A stretch of 64,000 bases of DNA from Lachnospiraceae bacterium (GCA_017561085.1 JAFZDQ010000021.1:1-64000), one strand, 5' to 3'; counted from the stretch's first letter, positions 44,249 to 51,895 are shown. Translations and numbers: made by a program. The notes: a model not told the origin generated them from the letters alone.

Positions 44249-44782
44249 TTATTTTGCAAAATAAATTTCTCTGTCCAGCTTCAATTCCAGCAGCTTCCAC
44301 TTTTCTCCCAACAGGGAAAGATAAATGTCCTCTTCCATCTCGATGTCCTGAAATCCCGCTGCCTTGTAGCAGTAATATGCCGGCATATTGTTTTCAAAAA
44401 CACCCAGCGTTACTTCTTCTGCGCCAAACAATTCAAAAGCAAATTTTTCCGCCAAAAGCAGCATCTCTTTACCATAGCCCTTGCCTCTTTTAGAATCGTC
44501 TACGATTACAAAGCCGAAGCGGATGGTTTTCTTTTTTGCATCCCTGTAGCGCAAAATCAAATGTCCCACAATGCCTGTCTCGTCAAAAGCGGTCAGCGGA
44601 TAAAAGTTATCCTGTTCTTCGCAATCTCCGTTATTATCTATGTATTTACGGTTCATATCCTCTGCCGTAATGGGAAAGGACTCGTACCTGTCGGAAGTCC
44701 ACTTCCGAAAACTTGCTTCATCCTTACACCAGGAAATAATTGTCTGCGCGTCGCAGGGTTTGTATGGTCTTAATTTCAACAT
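44249..44782 (-). CDS. GNAT family N-acetyltransferase (RimJ/RimL-like)
   Basis: 177 residues. KLRPYKPCDAQTIISWCKDEASFRKW and VIVDDSKRGKGYGKEMLLLAEKFA, then NNMPAYYCYKAAGFQDIE, are canonical for the RimL group, which acetylates protein or small-molecule amines. The ATG at 44782 follows AGGTGGAG. It lies 23 bases from the HAD gene. Confidence 0.92.
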   Translation of the reverse strand: MLKLRPYKPCDAQTIISWCKDEASFRKWTSDRYESFPITAEDMNRKYIDNNGDCEEQDNFYPLTAFDETGIVGHLILRYRDAKKKTIRFGFVIVDDSKRGKGYGKEMLLLAEKFAFELFGAEEVTLGVFENNMPAYYCYKAAGFQDIEMEEDIYLSLLGEKWKLLELKLDREIYFAK

Positions 44783-44814
44783 AGTCTCCACCTCTCATAT
44801 TTTGTTTTATCCGG

Positions 44815-45507
44815 TTATTCCAAAATCTTATCTACCAACGTTTTGATATGGATCTTCATGGTATCCAAGCAGGGCACCGGGCTTGTTTCGTCACTTAATA
44901 AAAGCGGCAGCTCCGTACATCCGAGAATAATTGCCTCAATGCCGTTTTCTTCCTGCATACGCCGGATGACTTTTTGGAAATCCTTTAAAGTATCCTCTTT
45001 CAAGATGCCAAGCTCTAGCTCGGTGATAATCTTTTGATTCAAATAGGCCATCTCTTCATCAGTCGGCGTAATTATTTCAATCCCACTTTCTTCAAAGGGC
45101 TTTCTGAAAAAAGCACCCTTCATGGTAAAAATCGTCCCCAAAAGGCCAATTCTTTGGTAGTTTAGCCGGACAGCCTCATCCTTGGTTGCTTCGATAATAC
45201 TTACCAGCGGAACTGCAGATAACTCCTGCAACCTGTCAAAAATAATGTGCGGTGTATTGGCACTGAGCGCCACCAAGTCTGCGCCGCCCTGAATCAGATG
45301 ATTAACAGCATCCATCAGGTATTCTGTAAGACCATCGTAATCTTCCTGTTTAAAATAAGCCAGCATTTTAAAAATATTGACACTTTCAATGGCCAGTTCC
45401 GGGAACACATCTCCTCCCAATTTTTCATGCACACCATAAACAATATCGTGATAATAAGGAATGGTTGATTCCGGCCCCATACCGCCTACTAATCCCAATT
45501 TTTTCAT
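44815..45507 (-). CDS. aspartate/glutamate racemase family protein
   Basis: 230 residues. The N-terminal LGLVGGMGPESTIPYYH and the two catalytic Cys candidates are AND-type VALSANTPHIIFD (the usual first Cys is replaced by Ala) and AIILGCTELPLLL (second Cys present). Loss of the first Cys suggests a changed or ligase-like activity. GAGGTGGAAGCG fixes the ATG at 45507. It would supply D-amino acids or process related substrates. Confidence 0.88.
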   Translation of the reverse strand: MKKLGLVGGMGPESTIPYYHDIVYGVHEKLGGDVFPELAIESVNIFKMLAYFKQEDYDGLTEYLMDAVNHLIQGGADLVALSANTPHIIFDRLQELSAVPLVSIIEATKDEAVRLNYQRIGLLGTIFTMKGAFFRKPFEESGIEIITPTDEEMAYLNQKIITELELGILKEDTLKDFQKVIRRMQEENGIEAIILGCTELPLLLSDETSPVPCLDTMKIHIKTLVDKILE

Positions 45508-45561
45508 CGCTTCCACCTCTTTATTCCTTAATCTGAATTTCAATTTAAATTTCCGGTTCTA

Positions 45562-46077
45562 CTATAATACAATTCTGTAAATATCAGCCTGTTCGCCTTC
45601 AAATTCAAAGCTACGCTCATAGACGCCGCCATTTCTTACAATCGTTTTCACCGAAGGTTCATTACTTCTTTCCACGGAAAGATGCAATTCGTTAAGCCCC
45701 GCGTCCTTTGCAACCTGCTTGACTTGTCTCAGCATTTCTGTGGCGTACCCTTTTCTTCTTTCGGAGGGTCTTACGCTGTAGCCGCTGTTTCCGAAATCCT
45801 TTAAGAAGTCATTTAAGGTGTGCCGCAAGTCAATGATTCCCACGATATTACCAGTTTCGTCCACCGCAAAGAAGGTATCTGTGACCACCCAATTCGGATT
45901 TACGGTCTCGGCCTTCGTATTATCTGTCACGGAGGTCAGCCATTCTTCATAGTTTTCTGTCTGGTCCCAAAGTTCACTGCCGTTAATGATCCGCTCGCCA
46001 AAATCAAAGTGCTCCTGCCTATAGTTTACAGCCTGTTCTTTATGATCTATTGTCGGTCTTACTAATCTGATTGTCAT
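45562..46077 (-). CDS. GNAT family N-acetyltransferase
   Basis: 171 residues. The acetyl-CoA loop is SVRPSERRKGYATEMLRQVKQVA, with a conserved NEPSVKTIVRNGGVYERSF end. It is the closest relative of the gene at 39576 within the window. The acceptor is unknown. It begins twelve bases after the methyltransferase stop. Confidence 0.9.
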   Translation of the reverse strand: MTIRLVRPTIDHKEQAVNYRQEHFDFGERIINGSELWDQTENYEEWLTSVTDNTKAETVNPNWVVTDTFFAVDETGNIVGIIDLRHTLNDFLKDFGNSGYSVRPSERRKGYATEMLRQVKQVAKDAGLNELHLSVERSNEPSVKTIVRNGGVYERSFEFEGEQADIYRIVL

Positions 46078-46089
46078 GTTCTTTTCCCC

Positions 46090-46890
46090 CTAATTCTTAT
46101 CTTTTTCACAAATATAAAGCGCGTGGTTGGTAAGTGCGGTTGCGTACTCACTTTCAAATATCAAATCCGCCAGCTTAAACCAAATCTTGCGTTGCTCCTT
46201 GGTGAATTCGTCCAGCGTCTCATCCAAAATCAGGAAATCAACACCTCTCATCCGGATTTTCTTCAATCCTTCCCGCTCCGTATCTTCAATCATTTCCTCC
46301 GGCGTGGAGTAGAAGAAAATGTCGGTATTTACATCGTCGGTTCCTTTTTCCAAAACGCATTCTCCAATGTGGGGTGTCAGTACGTTTTCCCAACCGGCAA
46401 AAGGTGCAAATTTGGCTATCACGCCTGCCTTGTTAATAAAAGCAAATATGATAACGCCGTCATCTTTACAAATCCGCTTACACTCCGCAATGCACTTCGC
46501 CCTGTCTTCCCTTTTTAAGTGATAAAGAGGTCCCAAGCAAAGAACTACATCAAAGCTTTGGTCTGCAACTTTGGCAAGATTCGTAGCATCTCCTACCTGT
46601 GCGTCTGCGTTTCGGTAACCGCTCTTCGCAATCTGCTCTTTTGCAATCTCTATGTTAACCGGCGACAAGTCCACTCCCAGATACTCCTTGCACCGGGGCG
46701 CATAATTCATCAGATAATAACCACCGCCGCAGCCAATTTCAATAATTCTTTTGTCCTCTGTAATATAGGGGTCAATGGCTTTCTTGGTATAAAGGAATTC
46801 CATACCGAAAGCTCCCGACCTCTCTGCGCGGCCGACTTCGCGACCGTCTGCGTATTTTTCGATTACCTTGTCTTTGTAATTATCACTCAT
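46090..46890 (-). CDS. class I SAM-dependent methyltransferase
   Basis: 266 residues. The SAM site is KRIIEIGCGGGYYLMNYAP, then YLGVDLSPVNIEIA and VGDATNLAKVADQSFDVVLCLGPLYHL. The final acidic helical part is variable. The type is that of methyltransferases for small acceptors or tRNA/antibiotics. It is the first gene of the minus-strand array, and probably carries its promoter. Confidence 0.9.
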   Translation of the reverse strand: MSDNYKDKVIEKYADGREVGRAERSGAFGMEFLYTKKAIDPYITEDKRIIEIGCGGGYYLMNYAPRCKEYLGVDLSPVNIEIAKEQIAKSGYRNADAQVGDATNLAKVADQSFDVVLCLGPLYHLKREDRAKCIAECKRICKDDGVIIFAFINKAGVIAKFAPFAGWENVLTPHIGECVLEKGTDDVNTDIFFYSTPEEMIEDTEREGLKKIRMRGVDFLILDETLDEFTKEQRKIWFKLADLIFESEYATALTNHALYICEKDKN

Positions 46891-46966
46891 TTTTCTCCCT
46901 CCTTGACTCTGTGCGATCTGTGCATATATTGTTTTTGCGTACAGGGAAAAACCCTATAACACAAAA

Positions 46967-47000
46967 AAGCAGATATCTGCACTCCTGCAAACATCTGCTT
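46967..47000 (-). terminator. terminator of the 41-residue small ORF
   Basis: AAGCAGAT and ATCTGCTT (plus strand) pair, with TTTTTTGTG following on the minus strand. It lies 43 bases past the stop of the small ORF at 47043. Confidence 0.7.
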
Positions 47001-47042
47001 CCACTTTGTTTTCGTAAAAAGATATAGCAAATTAAAACAAAA

Positions 47043-47168
47043 TCACATTCGAAGTAGTGTTTGCGTATGACAAATAAGACCTGTCTGTTCCATCATCTTG
47101 ACAATAATGGTCACCACGTCTTTCCCCCAAAGTGAAATTGTATGAGGATGATTCACTTTAGCAAACAT
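47043..47168 (-). CDS. 41-residue small protein, unknown
   Basis: AAAGGAGAAGAACA precedes ATG. The peptide begins MFAKVNHPHTISLWGKDVV and ends THTQ-type ICHTQTLLRM; it has no membrane helix. A promoter with TTGACA, 17 bases, TACTTT lies 57 bases upstream and a terminator follows. The VVTIIV string resembles VVTIIS of the neighbouring toxin. The function is unknown; it could be a signalling or regulatory peptide or a chance ORF. Confidence 0.5.
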   Translation of the reverse strand: MFAKVNHPHTISLWGKDVVTIIVKMMEQTGLICHTQTLLRM

Positions 47169-47201
47169 TGTTCTTCTCCTTTTCGTTCGTAAATTTTAAT
47201 T

Positions 47202-47230
47202 AAAGTAACACTTGAAAATGGAATTGTCAA
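47202..47230 (-). promoter_or_regulatory. promoter of the 41-residue small ORF
   Basis: TTGACA and TACTTT on the minus strand with 17-base spacing. Confidence 0.55.
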
Positions 47231-47303
47231 GCACTTTCGTAAATTATTACGCAATTTATCAAATTTATAATTCTTAAATTACTCTAAAATATTCTAAAAT
47301 ATA

Positions 47304-47332
47304 TTGCGTGAATATCATAATTTGCATATAAT
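47304..47332 (+). promoter_or_regulatory. plus-strand promoter feeding the hairpin region
   Basis: TTGCGT and TATAAT with 17-base spacing; transcription would start near 47339 and read through the hairpins at 47361-47404. Confidence 0.55.
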
Positions 47333-47338
47333 AACCTT

Positions 47339-47404
47339 GTAAACAAGTATATTTCGGGCTGGTCGTAAGACCCGGGTCCACCTTTGGCGGGTAAGACACC
47401 TGCC
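47339..47404 (+). ncRNA. possible structured small RNA or leader
   Basis: Downstream of the promoter at 47304, GGTCGTAAGACC (47361-47372) and GGCGGGTAAGACACCTGCC (47386-47404) form two hairpins that share a GTAAGAC loop. No coding frame is present. The transcript could end at the terminator 47501-47541 or be independent of it. Confidence 0.35.
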
Positions 47405-47412
47405 ATTTCTAG

Positions 47413-47441
47413 TTGACAAAATAAGACTATCGACTTAAAAT
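47413..47441 (+). promoter_or_regulatory. promoter of the antisense RNA of the type I locus
   Basis: TTGACA and TAAAAT with 17-base spacing on the plus strand; the start would be near 47448. Confidence 0.7.
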
Positions 47442-47447
47442 GAAAAC

Positions 47448-47541
47448 ATAAAGAGGTGCTATCGATAGCAAACGGTTCGCCTCAATTATAAGTGCTAATC
47501 AAAAAGCAACCTCTACTTTGGCGAGCGGCGGTTGCTTTTTT
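47448..47541 (+). ncRNA. putative type I antitoxin RNA, about 94 nt
   Basis: A strong promoter (47413) and a shared terminator (47501-47541) bound this RNA. It carries no start codon with a ribosome binding site. It overlaps and is complementary to the 3' end of the toxin mRNA, as in RatA/TxpA and SR4/BsrG of Bacillus. It contains a TGCTATCGATAGCA palindrome. Confidence 0.55.
47501..47541. terminator. bidirectional terminator shared by toxin mRNA and antisense RNA
   Basis: AAAAAGCAACC and GGTTGCTTTTT pair perfectly, with a T run on both strands. The toxin stop codon at 47513 lies inside the loop. Confidence 0.8.
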
Positions 47542-47647
47542 GATGTCTATGTTTCTTCGCAGTTTGTACGATACTAATTACCGTGACAATGATACTGATA
47601 ATTGTCACCACGATACCAACAATACCAACTATGGTTTCTAACATCAT
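47513..47647 (-). CDS. putative type I toxin, 44-residue single-helix membrane peptide
   Basis: The peptide starts MMLETIVGIVGIVVTIISII and continues with VTVISIV before a basic tail (QTAKKHRHQKSNRRSPK). A single membrane helix with a cationic tail is the pattern of type I toxins such as TxpA and BsrG. AAAGG sits eight bases before the ATG at 47647. The mRNA starts at the promoter 47771-47799, leaving a leader of about 115 bases. Its start overlaps the leader ORF 47574-47675. The toxic activity is inference. Confidence 0.65.
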   Translation of the reverse strand: MMLETIVGIVGIVVTIISIIVTVISIVQTAKKHRHQKSNRRSPK

Positions 47648-47675
47648 ATCTTGTACCTTTCACTATATTTTCCAC
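47574..47675 (-). CDS. putative leader ORF overlapping the toxin (mok-like)
   Basis: GGAGGTGAT, a full match to the 16S anti-SD, sits four bases (eight from GGAGG) before a GTG. The ORF is 33 codons in another frame and covers the toxin start. The sequence begins VENIVKGTRYDVRNHSW and looks non-functional. The arrangement recalls mok/hok, where leader translation controls toxin translation. It could also be a chance SD. Confidence 0.45.
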   Translation of the reverse strand: MENIVKGTRYDVRNHSWYCWYRGDNYQYHCHGN

Positions 47676-47770
47676 TTGTATCACCTCCATAGATACTGGA
47701 AGTTCTCAGAATGTACTCACTCCGGCGAAAGGCGAACCGCTTATCGTTTTCGGTAACACCCCATAGAAAT

Positions 47771-47799
47771 ATTATATCACAACCATATATATAAATCAA
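47771..47799 (-). promoter_or_regulatory. promoter of the toxin mRNA
   Basis: TTGATT and TATAAT with 17-base spacing on the minus strand. An inverted repeat of TGCACAAA and TTTGTGCA lies just upstream. Confidence 0.7.
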
Positions 47800-47854
47800 T
47801 GCACAAATCGAACGTGTGTACGTTTTGTGCATTTCTCATTTTTCCGTTATTCCA

Positions 47855-48487
47855 TTAGACCTTCCGAATCGGATGCCTGATAACTGTTTTCCACTTTTCA
47901 GGCGCAATCTTCCTTGCATCGGACAGATATATTTCATGATGTAATCTGGTTTCGCTAAAATCATTCCTATACCCATTTCGTTACAAAAACTCGTCCATAA
48001 TTGCAACCGTATCCGGTTCCTCATCAAAAGAGCCCAAATGCATTATTTGTACACAAAGCCCCTCTTCTATTGTCAAAAATTCGGCCGATGAGCAGTCTGT
48101 TTTCTTTTTCTTTGAAGCGGTTTCTACTGCCCATGCAAAGTCTTTTTTCGTAACAAAATCCGGAAGACGGATTACGGAAATCCAATGAAACGCATCTTTG
48201 TCTCCGTAATCTACTCCCTGCACATTTTCCTGCCACCAAAACCCTTCAAGGGGCGGTACCACATATTCAAAGAAACCCTCTATTTGATAATCGGTCTTGT
48301 AACTCATTTTTAACGTATACGCCACGGCGTATAACACGCTTATGGCCTTTTGATATGCGCCATCTTCTTCGTTGGGATTGCCCTTTCCTCTGACCGCAAT
48401 ATAATTGGCCGCCGGCACATTCACAATCTCCGGCTTGTTCTTGGGCATGTAGAATTCTTTGTATTCCTTCTTAAAATTAAAAGCCAT
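47855..48487 (-). pseudogene. GyrI-like protein gene interrupted by an in-frame stop
   Basis: The first 168 codons encode a GyrI-like small-molecule-binding protein (KNKPEIVNVPAANYIAVRGKG, YVVPPLEGFWWQ, MHLGSFDEEP). TAA at 47981 ends it early. The same frame then continues exactly as expected for the family: RLHHEIYLSDARKIAPEK and VIRHPIRK to a stop at 47855. The restored length of 210 residues is normal. One nonsense mutation seems to have truncated it. The shorter product may still fold. Confidence 0.8.
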
Positions 48488-48516
48488 GATTACCTCTTTA
48501 TCCTAACAGTTTACAA

Positions 48517-49059
48517 CTACCACTCTACCTCAATCACACATCTGTCAGAACCTGTCTTGATGCTTTCAAGCAAGGTTACCTTTACATCTTTTTTAAACAC
48601 CTCACGGAAAATGCCTTCTGCATTACCTAAAGTGCAATAACACCAGGTTTTTGATAATTCCTGCGGTACTCTTTTTACGCAGGCGCAATAACACTCCGGA
48701 TAGCAAAACAGCATTTTTTGATCAGATATATATGTCAGTGAGGCGAATGTTTCATTCTGATTAAACAAAACCACAAACTCTTCTATGCTTTCTGCCCTGT
48801 TTAAGTACTTAACAATTTTGTTTGCAATAGATTTGCCGTCATTACATCTGCATTCTTTTCTGATTTTGATTATATCATCCGTACTGAATTTTTCTTCCAA
48901 ATAATCACATGCGGCTTTAGCCCACTCATATTTCTTTTCAATATTAGCACTTTTTGATAACGGGTACTTTTCCTCGAAGTCTTTTGCTACGTCGCAACTG
49001 ACATTTTTACTCAAACTTTCCACCAGCCTGATGGAATGTGCATTGTCATTTTTAGCCAT
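48517..49059 (-). CDS. Cys-rich DUF6144-like protein
   Basis: 180 residues, soluble. The Cys-rich centre has ECRCNDGKS, CYPECYCACVKRV and WCYCTLGNAEGIFREVFKKD. The pattern resembles the DUF6144/V4R-like group whose function is unknown, and metal binding is plausible. It lies in the run of genes behind the WYL regulator. Confidence 0.75.
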   Translation of the reverse strand: MAKNDNAHSIRLVESLSKNVSCDVAKDFEEKYPLSKSANIEKKYEWAKAACDYLEEKFSTDDIIKIRKECRCNDGKSIANKIVKYLNRAESIEEFVVLFNQNETFASLTYISDQKMLFCYPECYCACVKRVPQELSKTWCYCTLGNAEGIFREVFKKDVKVTLLESIKTGSDRCVIEVEW

Positions 49060-49092
49060 ATTATAGTCCTCTTCTATTTTCTAATCTGAATA

Positions 49093-49815
49093 TCATCTCT
49101 CATATTGCCACGGCACATAAGGAAGTATTCCCCATGTAATCTCATCCGCATAATGAACTTCCGTATGTATCATGGAACGATCATCTGCAGAGGTCGCTTT
49201 AATACAGGGAAATTCCTTACATTCCCTGCATTCAGAAAGCCCCTTTCCCGGGGCACAACTTTTAGCATTACATGGGTCATCCTTACAATAACACTTTTCA
49301 CTGTAACAGCCCTCGCAACGCATGCTCCAGTCACTGATTCCCCACATTTTTCCTAAAGGTTCTTCCATCATCGCCCGCAAAGCCTCGTCCGTTCCCACAT
49401 AATGAACGCATAAATCACAACGTTGACCGCACTGTGAATAGACCGCACCTTCTTGGGAAAACGGTTTCCGATTAGGTTTCTTCTTAATCTGTATCAACTT
49501 TTTGACTTCCTCTAACTGCTCTAAGTTCGTTACGTCAATAAACATCCATTTTCCATCATGATAGGTTTTGGAATTATCATAATAATTACAGATGAATTTT
49601 GAAAACTCGCTTCTTCTCTGTTCGAAGCATTCCCGCTCCTTTTTACCAAAAATAATCAAGAATGTGAATTTGTCTTCATGTATGTAGACGGTCAGTATTG
49701 TTTTTGCTCCCTGCTTAAATTTCAGTTCATCTTTTCCGTCACCAATTTCATCCAGACGATATTTTCCCCGCATAAACACCATTGTTTCATGGCTGATTTT
49801 TTCAAGTGTAGTCAT
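49093..49815 (-). CDS. DUF3788-DUF3795 two-domain protein
   Basis: 240 residues. Residues 1-115 are a DUF3788-type domain (LKFKQGAKTILTVYIHEDKFTFLII), often in small ligand-binding regulators. Residues 125-240 are DUF3795: a Cys-rich zinc site with YSQCGQRCDLCVHY, CEGCYSEKC, CNAKSCAPGKGLSECRECKEFPC. The fusion of the two is unusual. The role is unknown. Confidence 0.82.
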   Translation of the reverse strand: MTTLEKISHETMVFMRGKYRLDEIGDGKDELKFKQGAKTILTVYIHEDKFTFLIIFGKKERECFEQRRSEFSKFICNYYDNSKTYHDGKWMFIDVTNLEQLEEVKKLIQIKKKPNRKPFSQEGAVYSQCGQRCDLCVHYVGTDEALRAMMEEPLGKMWGISDWSMRCEGCYSEKCYCKDDPCNAKSCAPGKGLSECRECKEFPCIKATSADDRSMIHTEVHYADEITWGILPYVPWQYER

Positions 49816-49872
49816 AATATCTCCTTTTAATCAAGAAAACTTCGATTTTTATTGACGATTCATAGTTGGTCT

Positions 49873-50355
49873 CTATTTAATCGCAATTCCATAATCCAAG
49901 ATTACATTTCCCTTTTCATCGGGAGTTGTAAATCTTGGGCAATTATATCTCTCAAAACACCAATCGTCTTCTTTTCTTTGGAAACCAAGTGCTTCTAATT
50001 CTGCAAGGCACATGTTGTGGGTTTCCATTGTATAAAAATCTCCGCTGTTTTCTTTGTCAGATAAATAAAACACAGCATAATTTAGTGATTCAATATCCAC
50101 ATATTCAAAACCTTCAGGCACTTCTGTACCAACAGGAAAAAACATACCAATCCACCGTTCCGGCATATCATCTGCAATATGAACAGCACCTATATAAGCA
50201 TCTCCGTTAAAGGGAATACTCTCTATGTTTTCTAACGTAGCAAACCAGTTATTTTCCCACCATTCAGCCCAATTTGCATAACCTTCATATCTCTTACCGA
50301 TTAACCTGCACGCCGGACAACTTTCTTTCTTGATTTCCAGAATTTTAACTGCCAT
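49873..50355 (-). CDS. GyrI-like effector-binding protein
   Basis: 160 residues without a DNA-binding domain. AVKILEIKKESCPACRLIGKRY starts the beta fold, and IGMFFPVGTEVPEGFEYVDIE is typical of AraC-effector-binding (GyrI-like) domains. GGAGGGACGAAAG fixes the ATG. Probably sequesters a small cationic compound. Confidence 0.82.
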   Translation of the reverse strand: MAVKILEIKKESCPACRLIGKRYEGYANWAEWWENNWFATLENIESIPFNGDAYIGAVHIADDMPERWIGMFFPVGTEVPEGFEYVDIESLNYAVFYLSDKENSGDFYTMETHNMCLAELEALGFQRKEDDWCFERYNCPRFTTPDEKGNVILDYGIAIK

Positions 50356-50397
50356 CTTTCGTCCCTCCATATACTTTTTGATGCAACTCGTATTTTC

Positions 50398-50862
50398 CTA
50401 TAACTTTCCAATCGGAAAGAACATAAAGTTTTTCCCTGTTTCGGGGCAGGTAAAATCATGAACTGCGCCCACAAGTTCTAATCCCTCTTTTTCAATATAA
50501 GCTATCACCTGCGAAAAAGTATCCGGCTCCTCGCACTCCGTATAAAGATATTCATAGGCTGGAATCGTCCACTTCTCCCAGCCTGCAGGCGCCTCGGCAT
50601 CATCCACACATTCTACGCCTGCCAGATAAAGCCCTTTGCAAAAGCCATCCTCCCAAGGCATGAAGGACTCTGAAAAATCAGACATGGCACCCCAAATTCC
50701 AACGATATTACCGTTTTCGTCCTTCTTGGCTAAATGTTGTACTTCGCCAAAATGACCATTGGCGTCCTCCCACAATTTCTGAATAAAACCGGGACCATCT
50801 TCGGTGCTTCCCTTTTTCCCGATTACTACAAATGAATCCATGCTGCATTTTTCAATTTTCAT
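50398..50862 (-). CDS. GyrI-like effector-binding protein
   Basis: 154 residues. MKIEKCSMDSFVVIGKKGSTE and AGWEKWTIPAYEYLYTECEE, then PETGKNFMFFPIGKL, are typical of the stand-alone domain. It is the first gene of the operon, with its own TGACA-N6-TGTCA operator at 50912. The ATG at 50862 follows GAGGGAGG. Confidence 0.85.
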   Translation of the reverse strand: MKIEKCSMDSFVVIGKKGSTEDGPGFIQKLWEDANGHFGEVQHLAKKDENGNIVGIWGAMSDFSESFMPWEDGFCKGLYLAGVECVDDAEAPAGWEKWTIPAYEYLYTECEEPDTFSQVIAYIEKEGLELVGAVHDFTCPETGKNFMFFPIGKL

Positions 50863-50911
50863 ATCTGAAGTTCCTCCCTCTTCTCTTTTCTCTATCATAA
50901 CATCCTTAATA

Positions 50912-50927
50912 TGACATCAGTGTGTCA
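50912..50927. promoter_or_regulatory. operator/promoter of the GyrI-like operon
   Basis: TGACA-N6-TGTCA. On the minus strand the proximal half (TGTCA) begins exactly 17 bases before TATGAT. An identical arrangement precedes the WYL regulator gene. Confidence 0.65.
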
Positions 50928-50934
50928 AATTACA

Positions 50935-51849
50935 TCACGTCTCGTAATTTTTCCACATGGTTGCTATGCGTTCCCTTACGCCTTCGCGGATTTCCGCAGG
51001 CTCCAGGACCTTGGCTGATGCGCCAAAAGAAAGAATCAAACCATAAACCCACTCATCAATGGGATAATTCACGCGGATGATGAAATTTCCGTCCTCCAAA
51101 ACTTCTATCTCCGTCTCATCAAATCTGTCGTAAATCTTATAGGCTTCCCGCTTATCAACCCACAAAACTATCGTAGGAATATTCACCGGTTTTTCCTGTA
51201 GCGGTGGCTTTTGCTCCTCCACCAGCTCCCGATACAAATCCTCCCTCGGAACAAAGGTTTCCTCCGACACCTCCGCCCGCTTGATGCGCTTCAGTTTAAA
51301 AAACCGAAGTCCCTTTTTATCTCTGCAATAAGCAATCAGATACCAGGCATATTCCTTAAAAAGCAGCTGCAACGGTTCTACGGTCCGCCGGCTCATGGCG
51401 TGATTTTGTCCGAAATAATCAAAACTGATGACTTTTCTCTCCAAAATGGCCCGCTTAAGATCTTCGTACAGCTCTTTCTGGCCGCTTCCCCAATCGGAAA
51501 AATCAATGGCAATCCAGTTCACCGGCTCCGTTTTAAAAAAGTCCCCCAATTTTTGCAGTACCTGATTATCTTCCGGCGCCGTGGTTTCCTCCAAGGATAG
51601 TAGGGCTGACAGAATCTGTTGTTGCTCTTCTTCCGTGAGCAGCATCTTGTTAAGTACGAAACGCTCCATCAGACAGATACCGCCGTTTTTGCCCTTTTTG
51701 GTGTAGACCGGAACCCCGGCCTGACTTAACGCATCAATATCCCGGTAAATGGTCCGAACAGACACCTCGAAACGCTCCGCAAGAGCTGCTGCCGTAACGG
51801 TTTCCCTGTTCAGCAATATGTACATAATTCCAAATAAACGGTTAATCAT
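50935..51849 (-). CDS. YafY-like transcriptional regulator with WYL domain
   Basis: 304 residues. The N-terminal winged helix (NRLFGIMYILLNRETVTAAALAERF, then VSVRTIYRDIDALSQAG) is HTH_11. The WYL ligand domain follows, with FDYFGQNHAMSRRTVEPLQLLFK and AWYLIAYCRDKKGLR. AAAGAGG places the ATG at 51849. It should sense a nucleic-acid-like or small ligand and control the neighbouring operon via TGACA palindromes. Confidence 0.92.
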   Translation of the reverse strand: MINRLFGIMYILLNRETVTAAALAERFEVSVRTIYRDIDALSQAGVPVYTKKGKNGGICLMERFVLNKMLLTEEEQQQILSALLSLEETTAPEDNQVLQKLGDFFKTEPVNWIAIDFSDWGSGQKELYEDLKRAILERKVISFDYFGQNHAMSRRTVEPLQLLFKEYAWYLIAYCRDKKGLRFFKLKRIKRAEVSEETFVPREDLYRELVEEQKPPLQEKPVNIPTIVLWVDKREAYKIYDRFDETEIEVLEDGNFIIRVNYPIDEWVYGLILSFGASAKVLEPAEIREGVRERIATMWKNYET

Positions 51850-51895
51850 GGCATAACCTCTTTCCAGTGATACTTTTATCATACCACAGATAACC

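Noticed and set aside
47644..47832. 62-codon minus-strand frame in the toxin leader
   Set aside because: No ribosome binding site, and it covers the predicted promoter -10 box of the toxin mRNA.
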